Made by a program: the position numbers and the translations under genes. The notes beneath the pieces are model-generated. The model worked only from the letters and a program-made list of their open reading frames with translations, searched no databases and was not told the DNA's origin. From assembly GCF_900187185.1 (NCBI RefSeq), contig NZ_LT906465.1, forward strand, positions 1,674,001 to 1,738,000: a stretch of DNA of 64,000 bases. The letters are read 5' to 3'. This stretch comes from Chryseobacterium taklimakanense (GTDB lineage Bacteria; Bacteroidota; Bacteroidia; Flavobacteriales; Weeksellaceae). Below, piece after piece: positions 16,722 through 25,015 of the stretch (its first letter is position 1; each line of letters opens with the position of its first letter).

Positions 16722-18098
16722 TTATAATTTTTGATATAAATTTTTAGAGAATTCTTCCAAACTCGGATCGCGGGCTCCCATCAAAAGCAGCACCGTATTT
16801 TCATCCAAATGCGGACGCATCTTATCCAAAAGTTCTTCACGATGCTCAACAAAATAGGCATTTTTTCCTTTGGCCTTGATGTCTTCTATCAAATCATTGG
16901 CTGAAATATCTTTTACCGCTGTTCCACCGGCGTAGAAAATTTCGCTCATCCAGATTTCATCCTGCGGACGGAGTGCATCGGAAATTTCCTCCACAAAATC
17001 CTGGCGTAAAAACCGCGTCGGTTTGTAACCATGCGGCTGAAACCACGCCACCACTTTTTCTGCCAGCGGCTGACAAGCCTTAATCGAGGCGGCGCATTTT
17101 GCGGGATTGTGGGCATAATCATCAATGATCCAAACTCCGTTTTTCTGCCCTAAAATCTGGTGACGGCGATAAATACCTTCGTAATGTTCCAGAGAATCAG
17201 CACAGATTTTTAGATCAATCCCTATCTGACTGGCGACGGCCACTGCTGCTGCAGCATTTTCTGCGCTGTGTCTTCCAACGGAATTCATCAAAAACGCTTG
17301 GCCGACGATTCTGAAAGACAGTTCAAAACCGTTTTGCTTAAAATCGGTAACCGTGTATTTTGCATTTTCATCCTCAAAACCAAAATCATTCTCCGGATTT
17401 GCAGACAAAGTTTTTGCTAATGTATTTGACTGGTTTACAATAAATAAACCTTGTGTGTTATTTTTAAAAACAGTGAAGATTTCAATCAGTTCATTAATTT
17501 CCTGATGGTCTTTATCAATATTTAACAGAACTCCGATTTCTGGTTCATACTGTACAACCGAACCGTCGCTTTCATCAGCCTCAATAATCAACCAGTCTCC
17601 TTTTCCTACCGCTGCATTTCCAATTTTCCCTTCTTTGATAATTCTGGTCAAGCCTGCTCCCGAAATAATACTCGGTTCCAAACCGGCATCCGCCAAAATT
17701 TGAAACAGTATTGCCGAAGTTGTTGATTTACCTGAAGTTCCGGCAACAGCAATCGTCTTTTTACTTTTTGCAATCAACGCCAAAAGTTCGCTCCTTTTGA
17801 TGACAGGAATATTGTATTCTCTGGCTTTTTGTACTTCGTAAACCGTGTCTTCAATCGCTGTGGAAACTACGACTAATTCTGTATTTTCATCAATTCCACT
17901 TCCGTCCTGAAGAAAACACCTGATACCTTCGGCTTCAAGCTGTTCTTTGGTCTTGTTGTATTCGTTGGGATGAAAGTAGCGGTCGCTCCCGGAAACATTT
18001 TTTCCAATTCCTTTTAAATACTGCGCAATAGCGCTCATTCCAACACCGGCAACACCAATGAAAAAGACGTTTTGGAAATTTGAAATATCTTTAACCAT
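16722..18098 (-). CDS. Mur ligase family protein, MurC-like paralogue
   Basis: ATP-dependent ligase of the MurC/Mpl family, 458 residues from MVKDISNFQNVFFIGVAGVG. An in-frame ATG-less extension upstream reads as no conserved protein. The N-terminal Rossmann domain matches MurC (GVAGVGMSAIAQYL, GSD at 37-39). The P-loop is GTSGKST (residues 120-126) instead of the usual GTHGKTT. The central EADESDGS and the C-terminal DDYAHNPAKCAASIKACQ are as in MurC. Because a dcw cluster begins at the right end of the window and normally carries the true murC, this is probably a second enzyme, perhaps for recycling muropeptides (Mpl-like) or another UDP-sugar. The function is inferred. Confidence 0.8.
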   Translation of the reverse strand: MVKDISNFQNVFFIGVAGVGMSAIAQYLKGIGKNVSGSDRYFHPNEYNKTKEQLEAEGIRCFLQDGSGIDENTELVVVSTAIEDTVYEVQKAREYNIPVIKRSELLALIAKSKKTIAVAGTSGKSTTSAILFQILADAGLEPSIISGAGLTRIIKEGKIGNAAVGKGDWLIIEADESDGSVVQYEPEIGVLLNIDKDHQEINELIEIFTVFKNNTQGLFIVNQSNTLAKTLSANPENDFGFEDENAKYTVTDFKQNGFELSFRIVGQAFLMNSVGRHSAENAAAAVAVASQIGIDLKICADSLEHYEGIYRRHQILGQKNGVWIIDDYAHNPAKCAASIKACQPLAEKVVAWFQPHGYKPTRFLRQDFVEEISDALRPQDEIWMSEIFYAGGTAVKDISANDLIEDIKAKGKNAYFVEHREELLDKMRPHLDENTVLLLMGARDPSLEEFSKNLYQKL

Positions 18099-18132
18099 AA
18101 AATTTATAAAAAATGTTGGCGCGAACCTGCGC

Positions 18133-19140
18133 TTACTGAAACTTATTTTCAACCAGCTGCCATAGCCTTTGCGCGTACTCATCCACTTTTTTCCAGTTTT
18201 TGCGGTAGTAGATATCGCTTAAAAATTCTTTGGCTTCGTCTAAAGTTTTAAAGCTGTTGAGCTGAGCTACCACATCATTCATTTCGCTTTGGCTGCCGTT
18301 GAAAAGGAGTTTAGAAAAAGCAATACGGTCATTTAAATCCAGTTTGAATTCATGTTTCGGTCTTTCAGCCTCCATAAAATCAATTGAAACATTGGATTTT
18401 ACGAGGCTTCCCGAATCTTCGTGTTTTGGTTGGTGCTCCAAAGGATTGTCGTCAAACAAGGATTCTACTGTTTTCAAGCCCTTGATATGCGGAAGTTTGA
18501 ATTTTTTTTCTGATTTGTGCGGATGATGAGAGCTTTCCTCAAAAAATGAATTACCCGGTTCAGCGACACGTTTTTCAGTTTCCACGGTTTCGTGAAATTT
18601 GTCTGATTCTGTTTCGGCAAGCTCAGCAGACTTTTGATAGGCTTCCTCACTCATTGCAGCCTCTTCAATCAGTTCTTCCGTCACGAGATTTTCAACCGTA
18701 TTTTCTTCATTTTCGTTTGAAGGAGTAATAACTTCTTCCTCAGCAGCAGGATTATCAACTGTATTATCTATTTCAGCTAGTTCAGTTTCTCTTTCTTCAT
18801 CTGAATCTTCAACAGATTCATATGTTTCAGTTAGCTTCTCGTCAAGTTCCAAATTGTTGTCCACTTCAAAGTTCGATTCCTCTTCAAAATTGCTCTTTTC
18901 ATTTGTAGAAAATTCAAAAACTTCATCACGTTCTGAAACCGGCTGGTTATCGTTGATCTGATATGAAAACAAATCGGGAATTTCGGACATTACCTTAAGA
19001 AATGAAACTTTTTCTAAAAGTTTATCAACCTGATATTTATTGTCTGCCAAGTCCTGCGCATTCTCTGTATAAAGCAACTCAGAAATGATTTTTTTACATT
19101 CCATAAAATACTTTTGCCGAATTTCCTCAAGGTGTTGCAT
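18133..19140 (-). CDS. Acidic protein of unknown function
   Basis: Protein of 335 residues from MQHLEEIRQKYFMECKKIIS; an in-frame extension upstream overlaps the tdk promoter region and looks unconserved. The first 60 residues and the last 80 (FKLDLNDRIAFSKLLFNGSQ ... VDEYAQRLWQLVENKF) look folded and helical. The middle, about residues 75-225, is a low-complexity stretch dominated by Glu, Asp, Ser and Thr, so probably disordered. No signal peptide is seen. The end fits small Bacteroidota proteins that lie next to Mur ligases, but no role is known. It is 34 bp upstream of the MurC-like gene on the same strand. Confidence 0.75.
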   Translation of the reverse strand: MQHLEEIRQKYFMECKKIISELLYTENAQDLADNKYQVDKLLEKVSFLKVMSEIPDLFSYQINDNQPVSERDEVFEFSTNEKSNFEEESNFEVDNNLELDEKLTETYESVEDSDEERETELAEIDNTVDNPAAEEEVITPSNENEENTVENLVTEELIEEAAMSEEAYQKSAELAETESDKFHETVETEKRVAEPGNSFFEESSHHPHKSEKKFKLPHIKGLKTVESLFDDNPLEHQPKHEDSGSLVKSNVSIDFMEAERPKHEFKLDLNDRIAFSKLLFNGSQSEMNDVVAQLNSFKTLDEAKEFLSDIYYRKNWKKVDEYAQRLWQLVENKFQ

Positions 19141-19202
19141 AACTTTTGTCTTATTAATTTTCGTTAATTTTGAAGGTTCGAAACTTACGGCTAATTTAAC
19201 AA

Positions 19203-19790
19203 ATGTTTTTAGAAAATACAATTAATCACGCTAAACAGAGCGGTTGGATGGAAGTGATCTGCGGTTCTATGTTTTCGGGGAAAACTGAGGAGCTGATCCG
19301 CCGTTTGCGGCGCGCAGAAATGGCCGGCCAGGTAGTTGAAATCTTCAAGCCGAAAGTTGACACCAGGTACGATGATGAGGAGGTAGTGTCGCATAACCAA
19401 AACAAAATCCGCAGTACTCCCGTAGAAAGTTCAAACGAAATTTTATTGTTGGGATCAACCTGCGACGTGGTGGGAATTGATGAGGCACAGTTCTTTGATA
19501 ATGATATTGTTGATGTAGCTAATAAGTTGGCTAACAACGGAATAAGGGTAGTTATTGCGGGTTTGGATATGGATTTCTTGGGAAGACCGTTTGGACCGAT
19601 GCCGAATCTTATGGCCACAGCAGAATATGTGACCAAAGTACATGCTATTTGTAGAACCACAGGGAATTTAGCCAATTATTCAATGCGGAAATCTGCGGGA
19701 ACTGATCTTGTGGAACTTGGCGAGACAGACAGTTACGAAGCGGTAAGCAGAAAGGTTTTCGTGGAAGAGGTTTTGAATAAGAAGAAATAG
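19203..19790 (+). CDS. tdk: Thymidine kinase (type II)
   Basis: Salvage enzyme phosphorylating thymidine with ATP; 195 residues. The P-loop is [19 protein letters not shown], the Mg/substrate motif is [10 protein letters not shown], and the lasso region has [19 protein letters not shown]. Of the four zinc-binding cysteines of classical type II kinases only one remains ([16 protein letters not shown]; the final CRxC is SRKVF), a pattern I believe is common in Bacteroidota. The start overlaps nothing; MurF-Alr follows after 18 bp and may be co-transcribed. Confidence 0.93.
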   Translation: MFLENTINHAKQSGWMEVICGSMFSGKTEELIRRLRRAEMAGQVVEIFKPKVDTRYDDEEVVSHNQNKIRSTPVESSNEILLLGSTCDVVGIDEAQFFDNDIVDVANKLANNGIRVVIAGLDMDFLGRPFGPMPNLMATAEYVTKVHAICRTTGNLANYSMRKSAGTDLVELGETDSYEAVSRKVFVEEVLNKKK

Positions 19791-19808
19791 ATTACTAATT
19801 AGTTTCAA

Positions 19809-22256
19809 ATGAATTATACTGCCAAAGAAATCGCAGAAATCACCCAGTCTAAACTGATTGGCAATGCAAATCTTTGTGTAAAAAATATCGCTTTCGACAG
19901 CAGAACTATTTATTCAACAACGGATACGGCTTTTATAGCAATAACAACACAAAAAAATTCCGGTGAAAAATACATCTCTTCGGTGATTGAAAAGGGTATC
20001 AACATTATTATTTCGGAACATAAAACCGACGGTTTTGATGATGTTACGTGGATTATCACCCCAAATTCGGTGGAGTTTCTTCAAAAATTAGCAGATCACC
20101 ATATTCGGCAATTTCCAAATCTAAAAACCATTGGTATTACAGGCAGCAATGGGAAAACAATAGTTAAGGAATGGCTTTATCAAAGCCTTTGGGATGAATT
20201 TAAAACGGTAAAAAGTCCGAAAAGCTTCAACTCACAGATTGGGTTGCCGCTCTCTTTGTTACAGATAAAACCTGATCACGAAGTAGGGATTTTTGAAGTA
20301 GGAATTTCGAAACCTCAGGAAATGGAGAAACTGGCGAATTTCTTCTCACCAAAAATAGGAATCCTAACCCATATCGGCTCTGCACATATTGCTAATTTCG
20401 AAACCGAAAATCAACTGATTGATGAAAAGCTAAAATTATTCAAAGATTCCGAAATCATTATTTTCAATGGGGATAATCAATTGGTTTATAATAAAATAAA
20501 TGAACTATATTCAAGCAAAAAATTAATATCATTCGGATTAAAAAATCATAATGATCTAAAGATAACAAATGACTGGAAAGACCGGAATACTGAGATCAAA
20601 ATCAGTTATTTTGGTGACCAGTTTTCGTTTCCAGCAAATCAGCGTGACGAAGCGACTTTATCCAACGCCCTTGCGGCGATCGCCGTTATGAAAGAGTTTG
20701 GGATCGAAAATACCAGGATTGTTGAAAAACTCAATAATCTTAAAACAGTCGAAATGCGCTTAGAAAGTGTAAATGGTTTACGAAATAATCTGATCATCAA
20801 CGATTCCTATAATCTTGATTTAGACTCTCTTAAAATCGCCTATCAATTTATCAACGAATATAATAAGCCGAAGAAAGTCCTGGTGCTTACAGATTTTATT
20901 GAAGGAGAAAACTCTGATACGCTTTATCAGGAAGTTGCAAACCTCACCAACGAACAAAATTTTGATAAAATTTTACTGATAGGAGCTGAAATTTCAGCCT
21001 GCCAAAATCTTTTCACATCTGAAACTAATGCTTTCAACAGCACAAGTGAACTAATTGAAAGCCTTAAACTTAATCAAATTGAAAATTCTCTGATCTTGCT
21101 TAAAGGCGCCAGAAAATTCGAAATTGAAAAGATTAAAAACATTCTGGAGCTTCAAAAGCACGATACCGTGTTAGAGGTAAATTTAAATGCCATTCTACAT
21201 AACATCAATGTACACAAATCGCTGTTAAAGCCAGAAACCAAAATGATGGCGATGGTGAAGGCATTTTCCTACGGTCTTGGCGGTTATGAAATTGCAGAGT
21301 TTTTACAATACCACCATATTGATTATCTTGCTGTTGCGTACGTGGATGAAGGTGTTGATTTAAGAAAAAATGGCATCACAGTACCAATAATGGTGATGAA
21401 TCCCGAGCAGAACAGCTACAGTACGATTATCGATTATAATCTGGAGCCAGAAATATACAGTTTCCGGGTTTTGGAATTGTTTTGTGAACAGCTTAAAAGT
21501 AAAGGCGTATCCGGTGAATATCCGATTCATATAAAGATTGAAACGGGAATGAATCGTCTTGGTTTCAAGGAAGATGAAATGGATGACTTAATCCAAAAAT
21601 TAAAGTCGGAAAATGTTAAGGTAAAATCGGTTTTCAGCCACTTATCAACGGCTGATGATCTATCAGAGCACGGCTTCGTTATGCAGCAGATCAATACATT
21701 TCAAAGAGTGACAGACCAACTGATTTCCGGTTTGGGTTATCAGCCAATTCGGCATATATTAAATTCATCGGGAATTGTGTTTTATCCTGACTACCAGTTC
21801 GATATGGTAAGAATTGGAATTGGAATGGTCGGTATATCCTATAATCCTGAGGTTCAAAGACTTCTTCAAAGCGCTGTTAGTTTCAAAACTGTTATATCTC
21901 AAATTTCTGATGTAAAAAAAGGCGAATCAGTCGGTTACAGCCGGAGATTTATTGCTGATGAAGATACAAGAATCGCCACAATTCCCGTTGGTTATGCAGA
22001 CGGAATCCCCAGGCTGATAGGCAATAAAGTTGGAAAAGTGGGTATCAATAAACATCTCGTCCCTATTGTCGGAAATATTTGTATGGATATGATGATGCTG
22101 GATATCAGAGATTTGAATGCAAATGAAGGCGATGAAGTAGTGATTTTTAACTCGAATCCCACTCTTGAAATGTTTGCCGAATCTTGCAGAACAATTCCTT
22201 ATGAAGTTTTAACATCGATTTCGAGGCGCGTAAAACGGATTTATATCAAAAATTAA
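19809..22256 (+). CDS. Bifunctional MurF (UDP-MurNAc-tripeptide:D-Ala-D-Ala ligase)/alanine racemase
   Basis: Fusion of two peptidoglycan enzymes, 815 residues. Residues 1 to about 445 form MurF, with P-loop GITGSNGKTIVKEWL (K116) and GIFEVGISKPQEM. Residues about 452-815 form a fold-type III alanine racemase: VLEVNLNAILHNIN, PLP lysine K484 in MVKAFSYGLGG, and the catalytic tyrosine in SVGYSRRF, with IPVGYADGIPR. The racemase would make D-alanine, from which D-Ala-D-Ala for the MurF half is built. This fusion is a known trait of Bacteroidota. The stop is directly followed by the ATG of the patatin gene. Confidence 0.95.
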   Translation: MNYTAKEIAEITQSKLIGNANLCVKNIAFDSRTIYSTTDTAFIAITTQKNSGEKYISSVIEKGINIIISEHKTDGFDDVTWIITPNSVEFLQKLADHHIRQFPNLKTIGITGSNGKTIVKEWLYQSLWDEFKTVKSPKSFNSQIGLPLSLLQIKPDHEVGIFEVGISKPQEMEKLANFFSPKIGILTHIGSAHIANFETENQLIDEKLKLFKDSEIIIFNGDNQLVYNKINELYSSKKLISFGLKNHNDLKITNDWKDRNTEIKISYFGDQFSFPANQRDEATLSNALAAIAVMKEFGIENTRIVEKLNNLKTVEMRLESVNGLRNNLIINDSYNLDLDSLKIAYQFINEYNKPKKVLVLTDFIEGENSDTLYQEVANLTNEQNFDKILLIGAEISACQNLFTSETNAFNSTSELIESLKLNQIENSLILLKGARKFEIEKIKNILELQKHDTVLEVNLNAILHNINVHKSLLKPETKMMAMVKAFSYGLGGYEIAEFLQYHHIDYLAVAYVDEGVDLRKNGITVPIMVMNPEQNSYSTIIDYNLEPEIYSFRVLELFCEQLKSKGVSGEYPIHIKIETGMNRLGFKEDEMDDLIQKLKSENVKVKSVFSHLSTADDLSEHGFVMQQINTFQRVTDQLISGLGYQPIRHILNSSGIVFYPDYQFDMVRIGIGMVGISYNPEVQRLLQSAVSFKTVISQISDVKKGESVGYSRRFIADEDTRIATIPVGYADGIPRLIGNKVGKVGINKHLVPIVGNICMDMMMLDIRDLNANEGDEVVIFNSNPTLEMFAESCRTIPYEVLTSISRRVKRIYIKN

Positions 22257-24422
22257 ATGAAAAAGCTCCTTCTTATTTTTATGCTGATTTTTATCAATGT
22301 TTCTTTAAAATCACAAATTAAAGAAGGACTCATAATTCCCAAAAATCCAAAAATCGGCTTGTCCCTTTCCGGCGGCGGAGCCAAAGGTTTCGCACACATC
22401 GGAGTCTTGAAAATCCTTGATTCCCTCGGAGTCAAAGTAGATTATATTTCAGGAACGAGTATGGGTTCAATCGTCGGTGGGTTATATGCGTCTGGCTATA
22501 CTGGAAAGGATATCGAGAAAATCGTTTTAGAAACTGATTTTTACACCCTGATTGCCAATGAAAAAACACGCCAGGAGACAACTTTCTTCAATAAATCCAA
22601 TGATAAATACCTCCTCACAGTTCCGATAAAAGACGGTAAAATTAACGTCCTTCCAAAGGCAATTTCTACCGGTCAAAAGAATATCTATATGCTGAAGGAG
22701 CTATTTAAAAACGTCGCAAACGTTGATGATTTCTCCAAACTTCCAATTCCGTTTTTGTGTATCGCAACCAATCTGGAAAGTGGGAAGATGGAAATTTTTG
22801 AAAAAGGTGATTTGGTAAGTTCGATTATGGCCAGCTCCGCATTTCCCTCGCTGATGGATCCCGTTAAGATTGGTGACAGTCTCTACATAGACGGTGCAAT
22901 GACGGTGAATTATCCTTCAAAACCTTTAAAAGATAAGGGAATGGATATTGTGATCGGCGTTGACCTCAGTCAGGGTTTGGTTAAACGTGAGCAACTTAAC
23001 TCTTTGATTGACATATTAAACCAGGTAATCGACTTCGGTATTCAGAAAGAAACTAAAAATCAGTATCAATACACGGATATCAACATTCATCCTGATCTCA
23101 CAGGAATGACCGCAACAAGTTACGGCGACAAGGAAAAGATTCTGGAGAAAGGCTATACTGAAGCAAAAAAGTATACGGACATTCTAAGCCAGTTACCAAA
23201 AACGGACCATCAGGTTTTGCGTGCGCCCATCAGTTCAATATTCTCAAATGTTTACAAGATCGACAGCATAACGGTTGAAAATAACAGAATTTTTGGACGC
23301 AATTACATCCTGGGAAAAATGAACCTTAAAGTCCCGTCCATGCAGACCTATGGCGCAATCAATAAGATGATTGATAGGCTTTACGCCACCAATAACTACC
23401 GGCTGATCAATTATGATATTACTTCCCAAAATAATAAAAACATCCTTAAACTGAATGTAACTGAAGATGATACGAGGTTTTTCCTGAAATTTGGCCTGCA
23501 TTACGACGAGGTTTTTAAAACCGGTCTTCTACTCAATGCTACGGTGAAAAGGCTCATATTCAGCAATTCAACGATAGCTTTGGATATGGTCGTCGGGGAC
23601 AAACCACGCTATTATTTCAACTATTTTATCGATAATGGTTATATCCCAGGCTTTGGTGTTTACGCATCAGGGATGAAATTCGATCTTTTTGATAAAAATT
23701 CTGATATCACGGAGAACTGGACATGGTTTAGAAACGAGGCTTTTATACAGTCAATCTGGCGGGATAAATATGCCATTGGCGGCGGTTTAAGCCACGATTA
23801 TTACCAAAGCCGCATACCATCAACCTCGATCAGCGATAATCAGAATTTTTTCAATCCATATGCGTTCTTAAAAAGCGATTCTCAGGACGATAAAAGTTTT
23901 CCAACCAAAGGCTTTTATTTGTATGCTGAAGGAAAAATACTCGATTTATTTGGAAAAAAAGATAAGGATAAAGTCCTTCAATTCAAAGCAGATACCAGAA
24001 TTAATATCCCAGTGACAAGCTGGTTTACCAACCGTATCCGTGTTTTTGGCGGTCTCTCATTTGGTGAAGATATCAACCGTTTTTATGAGTTCAGATCGGG
24101 TGGTCTTTTCGAACAAAATCTCGGAAATTTTGTTAGGCTTGCTGGATATGAGTTTGGGCAGGAACAGACCAAAAATCTAGTTCTTGCCGATAACCAGATG
24201 CAGTTCAAAATCCACAAAAATTTATACATAATCCCTAATATCAGTTTTGCAACAATGTTCGACGACGTGGAAGGTGCAGAATTTTTCAATTTTGATTATT
24301 CTTCAGCGGGTATTACGGCTGGCTATAAATCACCTTTCGGACAAATCAAACTCAATTACAGCAAGTCGTTTAACAAAGATAATCAGGGTTTATTCACAGT
24401 GATTCTCGGACATTGGTTTTAA
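22257..24422 (+). CDS. Patatin-like phospholipase with surface-antigen (BamA/D15-like) domain
   Basis: Probable outer-membrane lipolytic protein, 721 residues, starting with a signal peptide (MKKLLLIFMLIFINVSLKSQ). The patatin domain holds the oxyanion motif GLSLSGGGAKGFAHIG, nucleophile S68 in GTSMGS and catalytic D212 in IDGAMTVNYP. A POTRA-like segment (KIDSITVENNRIFGRNYILG) links to a C-terminal beta-barrel region of alternating aromatic residues ending in FTVILGHWF, as in outer-membrane proteins with a terminal aromatic. This architecture matches PlpD-type proteins. The barrel would anchor or translocate the patatin domain, which is inferred. Confidence 0.88.
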   Translation: MKKLLLIFMLIFINVSLKSQIKEGLIIPKNPKIGLSLSGGGAKGFAHIGVLKILDSLGVKVDYISGTSMGSIVGGLYASGYTGKDIEKIVLETDFYTLIANEKTRQETTFFNKSNDKYLLTVPIKDGKINVLPKAISTGQKNIYMLKELFKNVANVDDFSKLPIPFLCIATNLESGKMEIFEKGDLVSSIMASSAFPSLMDPVKIGDSLYIDGAMTVNYPSKPLKDKGMDIVIGVDLSQGLVKREQLNSLIDILNQVIDFGIQKETKNQYQYTDINIHPDLTGMTATSYGDKEKILEKGYTEAKKYTDILSQLPKTDHQVLRAPISSIFSNVYKIDSITVENNRIFGRNYILGKMNLKVPSMQTYGAINKMIDRLYATNNYRLINYDITSQNNKNILKLNVTEDDTRFFLKFGLHYDEVFKTGLLLNATVKRLIFSNSTIALDMVVGDKPRYYFNYFIDNGYIPGFGVYASGMKFDLFDKNSDITENWTWFRNEAFIQSIWRDKYAIGGGLSHDYYQSRIPSTSISDNQNFFNPYAFLKSDSQDDKSFPTKGFYLYAEGKILDLFGKKDKDKVLQFKADTRINIPVTSWFTNRIRVFGGLSFGEDINRFYEFRSGGLFEQNLGNFVRLAGYEFGQEQTKNLVLADNQMQFKIHKNLYIIPNISFATMFDDVEGAEFFNFDYSSAGITAGYKSPFGQIKLNYSKSFNKDNQGLFTVILGHWF

Positions 24423-24423
24423 T

Positions 24424-24834
24424 ATGGTACAGTACTTTTTTGAACAAATTAATGCAATAGAAATCTCCGAATCCACCACAATTTGGTTAAAAACCATCAT
24501 CCTGAACGAGAATAAAAAAACTGGTGAAATCAACTACATATTCTGTGACGATGAGTATTTGCTGCAGATCAACCGAGATTACCTTCAGCATGATTATTAT
24601 ACCGATATCATCACATTTGACTATGTCAAGGGTAAAACCATAAGCGGTGATATTTTTGTATCTTTGCCCCGCATTTCCGACAACGCTTCTACCCATTCCA
24701 AAAAATTCGAAGATGAACTGCATCGTGTACTCGCTCACGGCATCCTTCACCTTTGCGGATATAAGGATAAAACTGTAGAAGAAGAGAAAGAAATGCGAAG
24801 CAAAGAAGATTTTTATTTGGCACTGCGATCCTGA
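24424..24834 (+). CDS. ybeY: Endoribonuclease YbeY (rRNA maturation factor)
   Basis: Zinc-dependent RNase of 16S rRNA 3'-end maturation and 70S quality control, 136 residues. The core has YIFCDDEYLLQINRDYL, TDIITFDYVKGKTISGDIFV and the metal motif HRVLAHGILHLCGYKDK. The usual HGxLHLxGYDH has a third histidine after GYD; here it reads GYKDK, a form I believe is common in Bacteroidota. The start codon follows the patatin stop with one base between. Confidence 0.93.
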   Translation: MVQYFFEQINAIEISESTTIWLKTIILNENKKTGEINYIFCDDEYLLQINRDYLQHDYYTDIITFDYVKGKTISGDIFVSLPRISDNASTHSKKFEDELHRVLAHGILHLCGYKDKTVEEEKEMRSKEDFYLALRS

Positions 24835-24840
24835 TTATTC

Positions 24841-24957
24841 ATTGAGAGTTTTACTAGGAGCTTTATCCCGCTTTACGCTCATACTCCTCGTTTCGGTGCT
24901 CGCTACGCTCGCGCCTGCACTGCGGGGTAACCGCTGCAATCGGGGCTAGAGATCAGC
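24841..24957. repeat. Dispersed intergenic repeat
   Basis: AGCTTTATCCCGCTTTACGC at the left and GCTGCAATCGGGGCTAG at the right are the ends of a palindromic intergenic element that I recall as widespread in flavobacterial genomes, typically with a variable middle. The middle here has CGGTGCTCGCTACGCTCGCG. It separates ybeY from the parS site and mnmG. Confidence 0.5.
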
Positions 24958-24979
24958 CAGCCATAGAAAGATTTTTCAA

Positions 24980-24995
24980 TGTTTCACGTGAAACA
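24980..24995. promoter_or_regulatory. parS-like ParB-binding site
   Basis: TGTTTCACGTGAAACA is a perfect 16-bp palindrome equal to the bacterial parS consensus (TGTTnCACGTGAAACA), within a longer perfect palindrome from 24978 to 24997. It lies 20 bp before the mnmG start. Confidence 0.8.
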
Positions 24996-25015
24996 TTAGT
25001 TAAAATTTAGAAAAA

